The position numbers and the translations under genes are program-made. DNA of 64,000 nt, from positions 591,001 to 655,000 of the forward strand of contig JAUTXW010000110.1 of the NCBI GenBank assembly GCA_030620095.1. The letters are read 5' to 3'. This stretch comes from Kuschelorhynchus macadamiae (Eukaryota; Arthropoda; Insecta; Coleoptera; Curculionidae). Below the pieces are notes generated by a model. It was not told where the DNA came from, searched no databases, and saw nothing but the letters and a program-made list of their open reading frames with translations. Shown here piece after piece: positions 12,440 to 22,217 of this stretch. Positions within the stretch are counted from its first letter, which is position 1. Each line of letters begins with the position of its first letter.

Positions 12440-12740
12440 TACTGGAAAACAAAAAGTATAAACAAACTGTCACTGACCAGGCGCGATGGACGGTGTAAAT
12501 TTGTATCGAGTGCATCGGCAGTGTTGCCTGGGGGGAAGTTGAGACAATGAAAATTTTCAAGAACCAAAAAAAAAACCAACAAAACACTGAATTTGATCTT
12601 GTGCAGTGAAGATCCCTGAAGATGCCTCATGAAATTACAGGCGAAACGTCGAAAAGTAATTCGAATTTGACACGGTGTTCCTTAAGTAAACTAACATTTC
12701 TACGTTTTCAACCAGAATTGAAAGCTTGAAGAATTATATT
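12440..12740 (+). mobile_element. Penelope-like element end fragment (family 1)
   Basis: A plus-strand relative of the terminal repeat of the element at 22038-25365. It shares GATCCCTGAAGATGCCTC, AGGCGAAACGTCG, GTAATTC and TTTGACACGGT in the same order. No coding part is attached. It is probably a solo end or severely truncated copy, more diverged than the 22-25 kb copies. Confidence 0.6.
12604..12664 (+). ncRNA. Hammerhead-ribozyme-like motif in Penelope-like end
   Basis: CTGAAGAT at 12616, helix II GCCT...AGGC, then GAAACGTC at 12643-12650. Helix I pairing is poor in this copy compared with those at 22-25 kb, so it is probably decayed. Confidence 0.45.
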
Positions 12741-12879
12741 CAATTTAATTATTAACTAATAACATCCAAAAGACAACAATCGATGTGTATCATCTTTGAT
12801 ATTAATAACGAAACATTAAACACCAACAACTAAAATATAGATGTTTCAAAAACATCGATGGTTGTCGCCCAATATTAGT

Positions 12880-14110
12880 TCGGCACCAAGAATCATAAAC
12901 CACACAGGATAGTTACTTCTCGCAAGCGTAACGTTCGCCGTTTCTCGCTGACCGCAAAGGTCAATGATTGGGTGAGTGACGTACTCCGGCCTTGTCAGTC
13001 TAAAGATTTAGTATTAGTTACATTGCTCTGTAATAGAAATTTGCCTTTTAAGCAATGTTTTCTCAGTATTCTTTAGTTTTTACAAGTGGTAATAGGTCAC
13101 ACAAGTTTGAAAGTGTTGTTCGTGCGTATATTTACTTCTGCAGAAAGTCTACATAACAAAAGACAATGTCTGGGAATATGTGTGCTGTGTATAATTGCAA
13201 AAATAGTTACGAAAATCACTTCTAGGTCTAACTTTTCATAGGTTTGCAAAAAAATAATTATTACGAAGAAACAGTGTGTATACCGGTGCAGTAGAAAAAT
13301 GTTAGCTATAGATAGGTATATTTGGATTTTGTCTTATTTTTTTTTATTAATTTTTCAGGCAAGTCGTGTTTTCCTGTAACATATAGCAGGTACTTTTAAT
13401 TGTAATTTTTGCTCTGTACTGTTGCTTTTTTAGTATTAATGCAAATCTCAACCTTGTTAATTAATCTAAAAGTTATTTATACTTAGGTACCAGAAGCCTC
13501 TGTAGTTATTGGATTTTTTGTTTCCATTTTCGTTGTAAAAGTGGTTATATTAAGATTTTTTAATCTCTAGAATACATTATTTTTTAATTTTGAAAAAAAT
13601 ATGTATGACAATAATAAAACTTATTAAAAAATCGTAATATCATGTATTTACTTTCCTAATTGAGAATTACTACTTATTTGCTTTTTAAATTAATACGTTT
13701 AGGTGCCTAAATTACGGAAAAGTGCTTATTTCTATGTAACAATCCTGTCATAAAAGTACATAATATAACAATATTTCATGAATTAAGAAGGCACTCATAA
13801 TAATATATTTTTGTCTTTACATCATGTTTAAATTATTTCTTAATCATTTATTTTTATGTCCAAACATGAATTTCTAAAACATGTTGATGAGCAACCATTG
13901 CTTATTTACCGAAAGGCATATGTTGCTCTATTAGTTTAATATAAGATTTAAGAGATAAACCATATTATCCTCCTATAGAAATAACGCAATAAACTTGTTT
14001 CGAGCAGGCCAGGCGACGTCACTGCGGTAAGGCTCGCTCCCGCTAAACTGACCGAAATAAATCGCCGATGTAGCTATCCTGTGTGATTTAAGGTTCTTGG
14101 TTCTCGGCAG
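12880..14110 (+). mobile_element. Non-autonomous P-type element with THAP-exon remnant
   Basis: Diverged inverted ends of about 100 bp. The left reads CCAAGAATCATAAACCACAC, AGGATAGTTAC and CGCTGACCG; the right, in reverse complement, reads CCAAGAACCTTAAATCACAC, AGGATAGCTAC and a similar CGGTCAG. Near 13166 a start codon opens MSGNMCAVYNCKNSY, and after a frame change TFHRFAKK, which resembles the first half of a THAP zinc finger (CxxxC spacing followed by an F-x-F/H-R-F phrase). No transposase body follows. The fit to P elements is inferred from the THAP-like exon and inverted ends; no target duplication was confirmed. Confidence 0.5.
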
Positions 14111-14129
14111 TACTGCCTTCATAGTCTTC

Positions 14130-14640
14130 GGGGGCCCCATTTTGGGTACTTTTGCGGGGTATGTCCGTTATTTTTATAGATAGAAAGTTGAGGTTTTCGC
14201 GACACAGTGTGCTACTTTTTCGTAAAATTAAAGATGCCCTTAACAGAATTTGCATAGCCCTTTTAGTTTTTAAAATACAGGGCTAAATTGAAAATGTTGC
14301 ATCTTCAGGCACGTATCTCAATTATCAGATAACTTATCGAAATTTTGAAAACTGTTTCTTATATAACTTTTCCCGTAGAACTCAATTCCGCCTTCGGAAT
14401 TAATAAACAGGGTCAGGTCAAAAAGTTATCGGACCCTACTTAATTTTTTTAAATGGAACACCTTGTATATTTGTAGACTATAAAATTTGTCTTTTTTTAC
14501 CTTTTCAAAAACATAATAATATGCACTTTTTCTCAGAAACACGCAAATAAATGATAATTTTGAATTGAAATTAAATGCATGATTTAATAGTAGGCTAAGG
14601 CTATTGTTTATGACAACAAACAAAAATAAATACCAAATAT
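14130..14640 (-). repeat. Dispersed repeat X, inverted copy (uninterrupted)
   Basis: The reverse complement of this segment matches 18310-18650 and then, without a gap, 25380-25510. Shared phrases are the CCGCCTTCGGAATTAAT stretch, ACAGGGTCAGGTC, GAAAATGTTGCATCTTCAGG and a GTAGCACACTGTGTCGCG-like run. It thus represents the empty site of the Penelope-like element that now splits the other copy. The nature of repeat X is unknown; it carries no clear gene. Confidence 0.65.
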
Positions 14641-15880
14641 TTGTCTATCTCATCGATTTTTGGATCGAATAATGGCAGTATATGAAAATTATGAAATATG
14701 ATATGCTGGTATGTTTTATACAGAGTAATGACAATTCTGAAGAAGCCTGGGAATTATATTTCCAAAGGTATGGCTTTAAAAATCTGTATTATCATAATAA
14801 GTTTTTGTTAGATAGCCAGAAAGAAGGCAACCGTTTTTTGAGATATTTGCTCGTTTAAAAGCAAATTTAGTTCCTAATAAATAAGGCTTTATTCCTGAAA
14901 ATGGAATTTTAACGAATATTTTATTAGGCCGCTATTTTGTTTTGCTATATTAGCTTCGCACTAAAATTTTACCAGTCTATATTTGTTTCACGTTTGATTT
15001 TTGTGCAAAATTTCAAGTCAATTGGATAAGTAGTTTTTTGGCACTGAATTTTCCGCCATAATACATTTACATACAAGATTTACCAGTTTACCCCTGTATC
15101 ACATGTGTGTGATGCCGCCATTTTGTTCCGTCATATTGGATTTTTACCAAAATGTAAGAATTGTTATAATTCGTTCCCTTATGACACATGATTTTTGACC
15201 AAAATTTTAAGTCCATCGGATTGAGCTATGCCGCGTAAAGACGGGCAGACCGACAGACGGACGGAAACATGCTTTTCGGGGTCCAGGTACCCTAAAACCC
15301 AAATATTTGCAAAAATCTCAAAACTCTTAGGAGGGAAGTAAAAAGTACTGTATTAGAAAGTTATATATTCATTTTTTTTGGCATTTAGGTATAATGTGTT
15401 TACACAGTACAGTTTATAGCTTTCCGTAAAAGGCGCTCTTGGCTGTATGTCCTAGTTCATGTTATTTCTTCAGAAATTTGGTTTGTTTCTATTTATATAT
15501 ATTTTTTTAACATCGCTTCGGAGGAAGGCCTTTTTTAGGCAAAATGTTTGTTTTATATGCTTCTGTGCTCAGTAATAGTCAACCAGGCTTTATTCTGCAC
15601 TTGATATATAGAGTAATAAATTAATTTGGTTTAAGCCCCTATTTTGTAAAATTACATTTCAAAAACCATATTTTAATGTAATTTGATACAATCTATAACC
15701 AAAATATTTTATTTTAAAATCTACGTTCGTTTGTTACTTTCTCTTAGTTGAATTTCATTCTTTTTGTTTAGAAATAAAAATATATATTTCTTACCCATCT
15801 AACCATGTGTCTTATTTTTATAGACCCAAATAACTTTTATAATCATAAACGTTTTTACAACTTTTATATCTTCACTCTTA
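14641..15880 (-). repeat. Gene-free stretch with inverted 'AAAATGGCG' repeat modules
   Basis: Between about 14900 and 15300 the dispersed family of 9.6-10.6 kb recurs in reverse orientation: CCGCTATTTTGTTTTGC, GCCGCCATTTTGTTCCGTC and ACCGACAGACGGACGG. The rest (14641-14900, 15300-15880) shows nothing recognisable. Confidence 0.5.
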
Positions 15881-16000
15881 GACTATAATATGGTTTTACA
15901 CCTTATATAAAATTTAAAACCGCATTAGTTTAAAAATTTACTTTTAAAAATTTTTAAAAAATGAAGACATATTTATTAATTTCTTAATAGTTATTTATAC

Positions 16001-16113
16001 TACAAGGGATGTAAGTAACATTTACCAGTCGAGGACGAATTTGTGCTCGAGCGATAGCGAGCGTGGCAAAAAAGTTCGAGACTGGTTAATGTACTTACAT
16101 CCCATATAGTATA
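16001..16113. repeat. Palindrome in front of the Crypton reading frame
   Basis: GGGATGTAAGTA...ACCAGTC on the left pairs with GACTGGTTAATG...TACTTACATCCC on the right, with a GC-rich middle containing CGAGCGATAGCGAGCG. It also precedes the Crypton copies at 19.4 kb and 38.3 kb, so it travels with the element. It may be a regulatory or end structure, or an old MITE captured by it. Confidence 0.7.
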
Positions 16114-16319
16114 TAACATTCTTCCCCCTCCCTTTATTGTATGTTTACAAGAAAATGCTTTTATTATTACATTCGATAGCATTCTCATTAAATTATGAAG
16201 GCAGCCGTGATCCGTTGCCAGAGCACCATAAGCATTTTTTATTTTATCAACAACGTCAACGTGACAATTCATCGCGGAAAGTTTGAAGAAGTCGAATTGC
16301 TTGATTCTGTGTGGACAAA

Positions 16320-17311
16320 ATGGATGTTTCAGACATAGAAGAATCAGCGAATATTGCTTGTTTATCTCTACTACCGGAAAAGTCGAAAAAAAGGTATAAA
16401 GCAGCGTATAAATTCTTTAAGAATTGGTGCGGAAGCAAGACGGCTACTGCAGTCACAGAAACCTTGTTTTTGGCGTATTTCCACGAAAAAAGTGCTATAT
16501 TGAAGTCCCCATCAAGCTTATGATGTGAGTATTCCATGTTGAAGTCCACCCTTTTTATAGAGGAAAATATAGATATTTCTAAAGGCCGTTTTACATGCTG
16601 CAATTCTTTCTTGCAAGTTGCAATAGTCTTGAACAAAAGCATGCGCAGTGGCAAGAAATGTGTACCTTTTGTCAAACTGCGCATGCCTTTGTTCAAGACT
16701 ATTGCAAAGAAGAATTGCAGCATGTAAAACGGCGTTAAGTATCCAAAACTTCGGGCATTTTTGAAAAGAAAAAAATATGGTTATAGACCCAAAAAATCGA
16801 TGTGTGAAGGGAAGATGTGAATAAGTTCATGCTTGAAGCCCCCGATGCTATATACTTATTGATGAAGGTCGTAATGGTAATGGGACTTGCTGGAGCGTGC
16901 CGTTCTAATAAACTCTGTGAAATGAAAATGGACCATGTTAAAATAAGTCAAGAAGTTATAATTGTGACCATTCCTGAATCCAAAAATGGAATGTCGTACA
17001 TTTACAGTGACAAAAAGTGATGACACTCAGGTTTGTCATTTCAAAATAACTCAAAAGTACATTGATACAAGATCCCACATGACGACTATTAATCCGCGGT
17101 TCTTTATGTAATATGAAAATGGAAAGTGCTTAAACCAGTCTGTCGGGAAAAATACGTTTTCGTCAATTCCAAGGAAAATTGCGAAATTTGTAATGTTTGA
17201 GAACTTCAAAATGTATACTGGACACTCTTTTAGAAGGATGTCGGCAAATTTATTATCAAATACTGGAGTTGATATATTAGCTTTCAAGCGACATAGTGGA
17301 TGGAGAAAGTG
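16320..17311 (+). pseudogene. Crypton-like tyrosine recombinase, broken, copy 1
   Basis: The frame opens with MDVSDIEESAN and LLPEKSKKRYKAAYKFFKNW, a SAM-like N-terminal core-binding region. After a MITE insertion it continues YPKLRAFLKR, then GLAGACRSNKLCEMK with the first catalytic Arg, and later TGHSFRRMSANLLSN and FKRHSGW with the H-x-x-R and H residues of tyrosine recombinases. A stop follows at once, so the nucleophilic Tyr region is missing. Internal stops and frameshifts also occur near 16521 and 17019. Cryptons move by a tyrosine recombinase without target duplication; this copy cannot make one. Assignment from motifs is confident; the subgroup is not determined. Confidence 0.75.
16583..16735. 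mobile_element. MITE inside the Crypton pseudogene, TAA target duplication (copy 1)
   Basis: A 153-bp element whose ends A(G/C)GCCGTTTTACATG and CATGTAAAACGGCGT are inverted, with longer inner inverted phrases (TGCAATTCTT, GTCTTGAACAAA, GCATGCGCAGT). It is flanked by TAA on both sides (16580-16582, 16736-16738). Removing the element and one TAA joins DISK to YPKL in one frame of the Crypton, direct proof of insertion. A 3-bp TAA duplication fits the PIF/Harbinger superfamily. Confidence 0.85.
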
Positions 17312-17559
17312 AAGTACTCGAAGATAACCATGAGTAAAAAATAAGGCAAGATGAGAATAAAAAAGTTCGTCACGTGATTTACCTTACATCTCTAAAGACT
17401 CCCATACTTTTGGCTTTCAGTCAATTATCCTGAAAATTAAATAATTTGCATTTCTTGACCTTCTTGAAGAGATCTGATCTCAATCCTGCTGCGAGATTTT
17501 AATATACAGAGTGATGAACTTTGAACAAATCCCTTTTATAAAATCTGCAGGGAAAACAG

Positions 17560-18180
17560 GATGATACAAAAAAAAGCCTATTTAACGTATTTGACGTATA
17601 GTACTCCCCCAGAAGGTATAAACATAGGAGCGAATTCGCGTCAAGAGAACAGGGGATATATAGAAGCAACACCTTCGCCCAAATGTAGAAAAATTGAAAT
17701 GGAAATTGGTGTGCAAAAACTGACGGTCAGAGGATCTTCAAGAAATATACGTATCGTCCATACAAATTTAATATAATGCAACATTTGCATCCTGGCGATG
17801 CCGAGCGTCGGGCATTGTTTTGCCAGTGGTATTTGCAACAAATCGATGCGAATTTTTAATCGTCACTATACTAGGAACTAGCATAGTGAAAATCAGCATT
17901 TAATGTTTGAAAGGGCACAACAAGGACGCTTTGGAGTTGGAGTGTCATGTTTTATTTTGGGCAGACATATAGTTTATAGGATTTTTAAAGTAGGTCTTAC
18001 ACCTCAATTTTAGATTTTTTTATGGGGCTATATACAAAATGAAGTATATAAAACATTATATGACGGCATACCAGAACTTCGGAAGGCAATTCATTTAGGC
18101 TTTCGAATCCTGCGAATGAAACCAATAGTTGTTTTTAACGCTATTCAAAGAATTACAAAAATGTGCCAATGTAGTAACTT
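17560..18180 (+). pseudogene. Fragments of a DDE transposase, copy 1
   Basis: Broken frames carry MQHLHPGDAERRALFCQWYL, then FLWGYIQNEVYKTLYDG, IPELRKAIHLGF and KPIVVFNAIQRITKMC. These are the pre-DDE and C-terminal regions of the IS630/Tc1-mariner-related insect transposases that also occur, better preserved, at 53.6-54.6 kb. The catalytic core between them is deleted or unreadable. Short remnant, non-functional. Confidence 0.6.
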
Positions 18181-18199
18181 TATGCTATAAAACTGTTGT

Positions 18200-18650
18200 T
18201 ACAAACTTACTGTTATTAAAAAACTCTATAGGTGTTTTATATAAGATCCCTATATGTAAGGTATCCAATTCTTCGTTAGCAATATGTAACTTTCAATTGT
18301 TTATTATTGTTATTCATGGCCTACTATTAAATTATGCATTTAATTTCAGAAAATTGTCATTTATTTGCGAGATTTGTTTCCGAGAAAAAGTGCATATTAT
18401 TATATATTTTTGAAAAGGTAAAAAAAGACAAATTTTATAATCTATAAATATAAAGGGTGTTCCATTTAAAAAATAAAGTAGGTTCCGATAACTTCTTGAC
18501 CTGACCCTGTATATTAATTCCGAAGGCGGGAAAAGTTATATAAGAAATAGTTTTCGAAATTTCGATGTTATCAGATAGTTGAGATACGAGGGGTGCCTGA
18601 AAATGCAACATTTTCAATTTAGCCCTGTATATTAAAAACTAAAAGGGTTA
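18200..18650 (+). repeat. Repeat X, left part, copy in duplication unit 1
   Basis: Matches the reverse complement of 14240-14640 up to AACTAAAAGGGTTA, where the Penelope-like element begins. In duplication copy 2 the same sequence (to 22037) is followed by the complete element and then by the right part of repeat X. Confidence 0.65.
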
Positions 18651-19267
18651 ACATAGAACGCAAGCTTTCACGGCTTTGGTCAAATGAGAAATCATGGTTC
18701 TTGGGATTAGACCGTGTCAAATTGGAATTACTATCCGACGTTTCGCCTTTGATTGCACGAGGCATCTTCAGGGATCTTTACTCCACGAGATCTGAACACT
18801 GAATGAGCTCGAAGAGATTCAGGCGGGCTTTTATACCCCACTTGTGCTCGCCGAACCGTGACCTTGTGTTAAGATCGGTTTCCACGTGTGATGTAGACCA
18901 TAACCCGTGTCTCTATTGAAATTTTTTGTATGTTTAAATATTTCAATAGATTCTGTAACTTTTCGTTTATAAAAACCTGGAACTGACGCTAGAACCTTGG
19001 TTTCCTTTACATTTATGAAATGGCCAGTGTTATACTGGTGTTCAGCTACAGCAGATTGAACAATTTGTTTCTTTTTAATACATCGTTCATGTTCCTTAAG
19101 TCTAGTTGATATTGAGCGTACTGTTTCTCCCACATACACTTATCCACAGGAGCAAGGAATTTTAAGTACTCCTTCTGTTTGGTAAGGTATAAGATCGTTC
19201 GGGGATCGCAAGCATTGTCCAATTTTCTTATGTGTATTGAAGATTGTACGTATATTGGACCGCCGAA
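18651..19267 (-). pseudogene. 3' end of Penelope-like element 1 (GIY-YIG domain), duplicated fragment
   Basis: A duplicate of 22038-22653 created by the tandem duplication. On the minus strand 19139-18831 encodes the GIY-YIG endonuclease C-terminal part (VYVGETVRSISTRLKEHERC, then HQYNTGHFINV). It is preceded by an in-frame TAA after PCSCG. The reverse transcriptase is absent because the duplication breakpoint cuts the element at 19267. A hammerhead-like motif follows at 18783-18724. Confidence 0.85.
18724..18783 (-). ncRNA. Hammerhead-ribozyme-like motif (duplicated copy)
   Basis: Minus strand: helix I GGAGTAAAGATCC, core CTGAAGAT, helix II GCCT...AGGC, GAAACGTC, helix I' GGATAGTAATTCC. Duplicate of 22111-22170. 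Confidence 0.6.
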
Positions 19268-19387
19268 GACTATAATATGGTTTTACACCTTATATAAAAT
19301 TTAAAACCGCATTAGTTTAAAAATTTACTTTTAAAAATTTTTAAAAAATGAAGACATATTTATTAATTTCTTAATAGTTATTTATAC

Positions 19388-19500
19388 TACAAGGGATGTA
19401 AGTAACATTTACCAGTCGAGGACGAATTTGTGCTCGAGCGATAGCGAGCGTGGCAAAAAAGTTCGAGACTGGTTAATGTACTTACATCCCATATAGTATA
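19388..19500. repeat. Palindrome in front of Crypton, copy 2
   Basis: Identical by eye to 16001-16113 at the 3387-bp offset. Confidence 0.7.
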
Positions 19501-19706
19501 TAACATTCTTCCCCCTCCCTTTATTGTATGTTTACAAGAAAATGCTTTTATTATTACATTCGATAGCATTCTCATTAAATTATGAAGGCAGCCGTGATCC
19601 GTTGCCAGAGCACCATAAGCATTTTTTATTTTATCAACAACGTCAACGTGACAATTCATCGCGGAAAGTTTGAAGAAGTCGAATTGCTTGATTCTGTGTG
19701 GACAAA

Positions 19707-20698
19707 ATGGATGTTTCAGACATAGAAGAATCAGCGAATATTGCTTGTTTATCTCTACTACCGGAAAAGTCGAAAAAAAGGTATAAAGCAGCGTATAAAT
19801 TCTTTAAGAATTGGTGCGGAAGCAAGACGGCTACTGCAGTCACAGAAACCTTGTTTTTGGCGTATTTCCACGAAAAAAGTGCTATATTGAAGTCCCCATC
19901 AAGCTTATGATGTGAGTATTCCATGTTGAAGTCCACCCTTTTTATAGAGGAAAATATAGAAATTTCTAAAGGCCTTTTTACATGCTGCAATTCTTTCTTG
20001 CAAGTTGCAATAGTCTTGAACAAAAGCATGCGCAGTGGCAAGAAATGTGTACCTTTTGTCAAACTGCGCATGCCTTTGTTCAAGACTATTGCAAAGAAGA
20101 ATTGCAGCATGTAAAACGGCGTTAAGTATCCAAAACTTCGGGCATTTTTGAAAAGAAAAAAATATGGTTATAGACCCAAAAAATCGATGTGTGAAGGGAA
20201 GATGTGAATAAGTTCATGCTTGAAGCCCCCGATGCTATATACTTATTGATGAAGGTCGTAATGGTAATGGGACTTGCTGGAGCGTGCCGTTCTAATAAAC
20301 TCTGTGAAATGAAAATGGACCATGTTAAAATAAGTCAAGAAGTTATAATTGTGACCATTCCTGAATCCAAAAATGGAATGTCGTACATTTACAGTGACAA
20401 AAAGTGATGACACTCAGGTTTGTCATTTCAAAATAACTCAAAAGTACATTGATACAAGATCCCACATGACGACTATTAATCCGCGGTTCTTTATGTAATA
20501 TGAAAATGGAAAGTGCTTAAACCAGTCTGTCGGGAAAAATACGTTTTCGTCAATTCCAAGGAAAATTGCGAAATTTGTAATGTTTGAGAACTTCAAAATG
20601 TATACTGGACACTCTTTTAGAAGGATGTCGGCAAATTTATTATCAAATACTGGAGTTGATATATTAGCTATCAAGCGACATAGTGGATGGAGAAAGTG
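19707..20698 (+). pseudogene. Crypton-like tyrosine recombinase, broken, copy 2
   Basis: Duplicate of 16320-17311 with the same stops and frameshifts and the same MITE, so the damage predates the duplication. One visible residue difference: ILAFKRHSGW in copy 1 is ILAIKRHSGW here. The GACRSNKL Arg and HSFRR residues are retained, while the nucleophilic Tyr region is absent. Confidence 0.75.
19970..20122. mobile_element. MITE inside the Crypton pseudogene, copy 2
   Basis: Duplicate of 16583-16735 with TAA flanks. It differs by GGCCTTTTTAC in place of GGCCGTTTTAC in the left end. Confidence 0.85.
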
Positions 20699-20946
20699 AA
20701 GTACTCGAAGATAACCATGAGTAAAAAATAAGGCAAGATGAGAATAAAAAAGTTCGTCACGTGATTTACCTTACATCTCTAAAGACTCCCATACTTTTGG
20801 CTTTCAGTCAATTATCCTGAAAATTAAATAATTTGCATTTCTTGACCTTCTTGAAGAGATCTGATCTCAATCCTGCTGCGAGATTTTAATATACAGAGTG
20901 ATGAACTTTGAACAAATCCCTTTTATAAAATCTGCAGGGAAAACAG

Positions 20947-21567
20947 GATGATACAAAAAAAAGCCTATTTAACGTATTTGACGTATAGTACTCCCCCAGA
21001 AGGTATAAACATAGGAGCGAATTCGCGTCAAGAGAACAGGGGATATATAGAAGCAACACCTTCGCCCAAATGTAGAAAAATTGAAATGGAAATTGGTGTG
21101 CAAAAACTGACGGTCAGAGGATCTTCAAGAAATATACGTATCGTCCATACAAATTTAATATAATGCAACATTTGCATCCTGGCGATGCCGAGCGTCGGGC
21201 ATTGTTTTGCCAGTGGTATTTGCAACAAATCGATGCGAATTTTTAATCGTCACTATACTAGGAACTAGCATAGTGAAAATCAGCATTTAATGTTTGAAAG
21301 GGCACAACAAGGACGCTTTGGAGTTGGAGTGTCATGTTTTATTTTGGGCAGACATATAGTTTATAGGATTTTTAAAGTAGGTCTTACACCTCAATTTTAG
21401 ATTTTTTTATGGGGCTATATACAAAATGAAGTATATAAAACATTATATGACGGCATACCAGAACTTCGGAAGGCAATTCATTTAGGCTTTCGAATCCTGC
21501 GAATGAAACCAATAGTTGTTTTTAACGCTATTCAAAGAATTACAAAAATGTGCCAATGTAGTAACTT
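20947..21567 (+). pseudogene. Fragments of a DDE transposase, copy 2
   Basis: Duplicate of 17560-18180; same phrases (HPGDAERRALFCQWYL, FLWGYIQNEVYKTLYDG) and same breaks. Confidence 0.6.
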
Positions 21568-22110
21568 TATGCTATAAAACTGTTGTTACAAACTTACTGT
21601 TATTAAAAAACTCTATAGGTGTTTTATATAAGATCCCTATATGTAAGGTATCCAATTCTTCGTTAGCAATATGTAACTTTCAATTGTTTATTATTGTTAT
21701 TCATGGCCTACTATTAAATTATGCATTTAATTTCAGAAAATTGTCATTTATTTGCGAGATTTGTTTCCGAGAAAAAGTGCATATTATTATATATTTTTGA
21801 AAAGGTAAAAAAAGACAAATTTTATAATCTATAAATATACAGGGTGTTCCATTTAAAAAATAAAGTAGGTTCCGATAACTTCTTGACCTGACCCTGTATA
21901 TTAATTCCGAAGGCGGGAAAAGTTATATAAGAAATAGTTTTCGAAATTTCGATGTTATCAGATAGTTGAGATACGAGGGGTGCCTGAAAATGCAACATTT
22001 TCAATTTAGCCCTGTATATTAAAAACTAAAAGGGTTAACATAGAACGGAAGCTTTCACGGCTTTGGTCAAATGAGAAATCATGGTTCTTGGGATTAGACC
22101 GTGTCAAATT

Positions 22111-22170
22111 GGAATTACTATCCGACGTTTCGCCTTTGATTGCACGAGGCATCTTCAGGGATCTTTACTC
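22111..22170 (-). ncRNA. Hammerhead-ribozyme-like motif, 3' terminal repeat of PLE 1
   Basis: Minus strand: helix I GGAGTAAAGATCC pairs with GGATAGTAATTCC. Between them stand CTGAAGAT, helix II GCCT...AGGC and GAAACGTC. Stem III is reduced to the ACGT of GAAACGTC, as in the small hammerhead variants known from Penelope-like elements, which are thought to work as dimers. An extra T between core and helix II is unusual. Confidence 0.6.
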
Positions 22171-22217
22171 CACGAGATCTGAACACTGAATGAGCTCGAA
22201 GAGATTCAGGCGGGCTT

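Larger units (their letters stand above)
15881..19267. repeat. Tandem duplication unit, copy 1 (3387 bp)
   Basis: The whole interval recurs at 19268-22653 with a constant offset of 3387 bp and only a handful of substitutions. Examples are TTTCAAGCG/TATCAAGCG, ATAAAGGG/ATACAGGG and GCAAGC/GGAAGC. The unit opens at GACTATAATATGG and ends inside a Penelope-like element at GGACCGCCGAA. The junction carries a short GA(A)G overlap, and no element ends there, so it is a segmental tandem duplication rather than two insertions. It holds a Crypton pseudogene, a MITE, a transposase fragment, part of repeat X and a PLE end. Confidence 0.95.

Noticed and set aside
16000..16723. Minus-strand open frames of 90 and 155 codons (and duplicates at 19.4-20.1 kb)
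   Set aside because: Antisense to the recognisable Crypton recombinase and across a palindrome and a MITE; no family resemblance.
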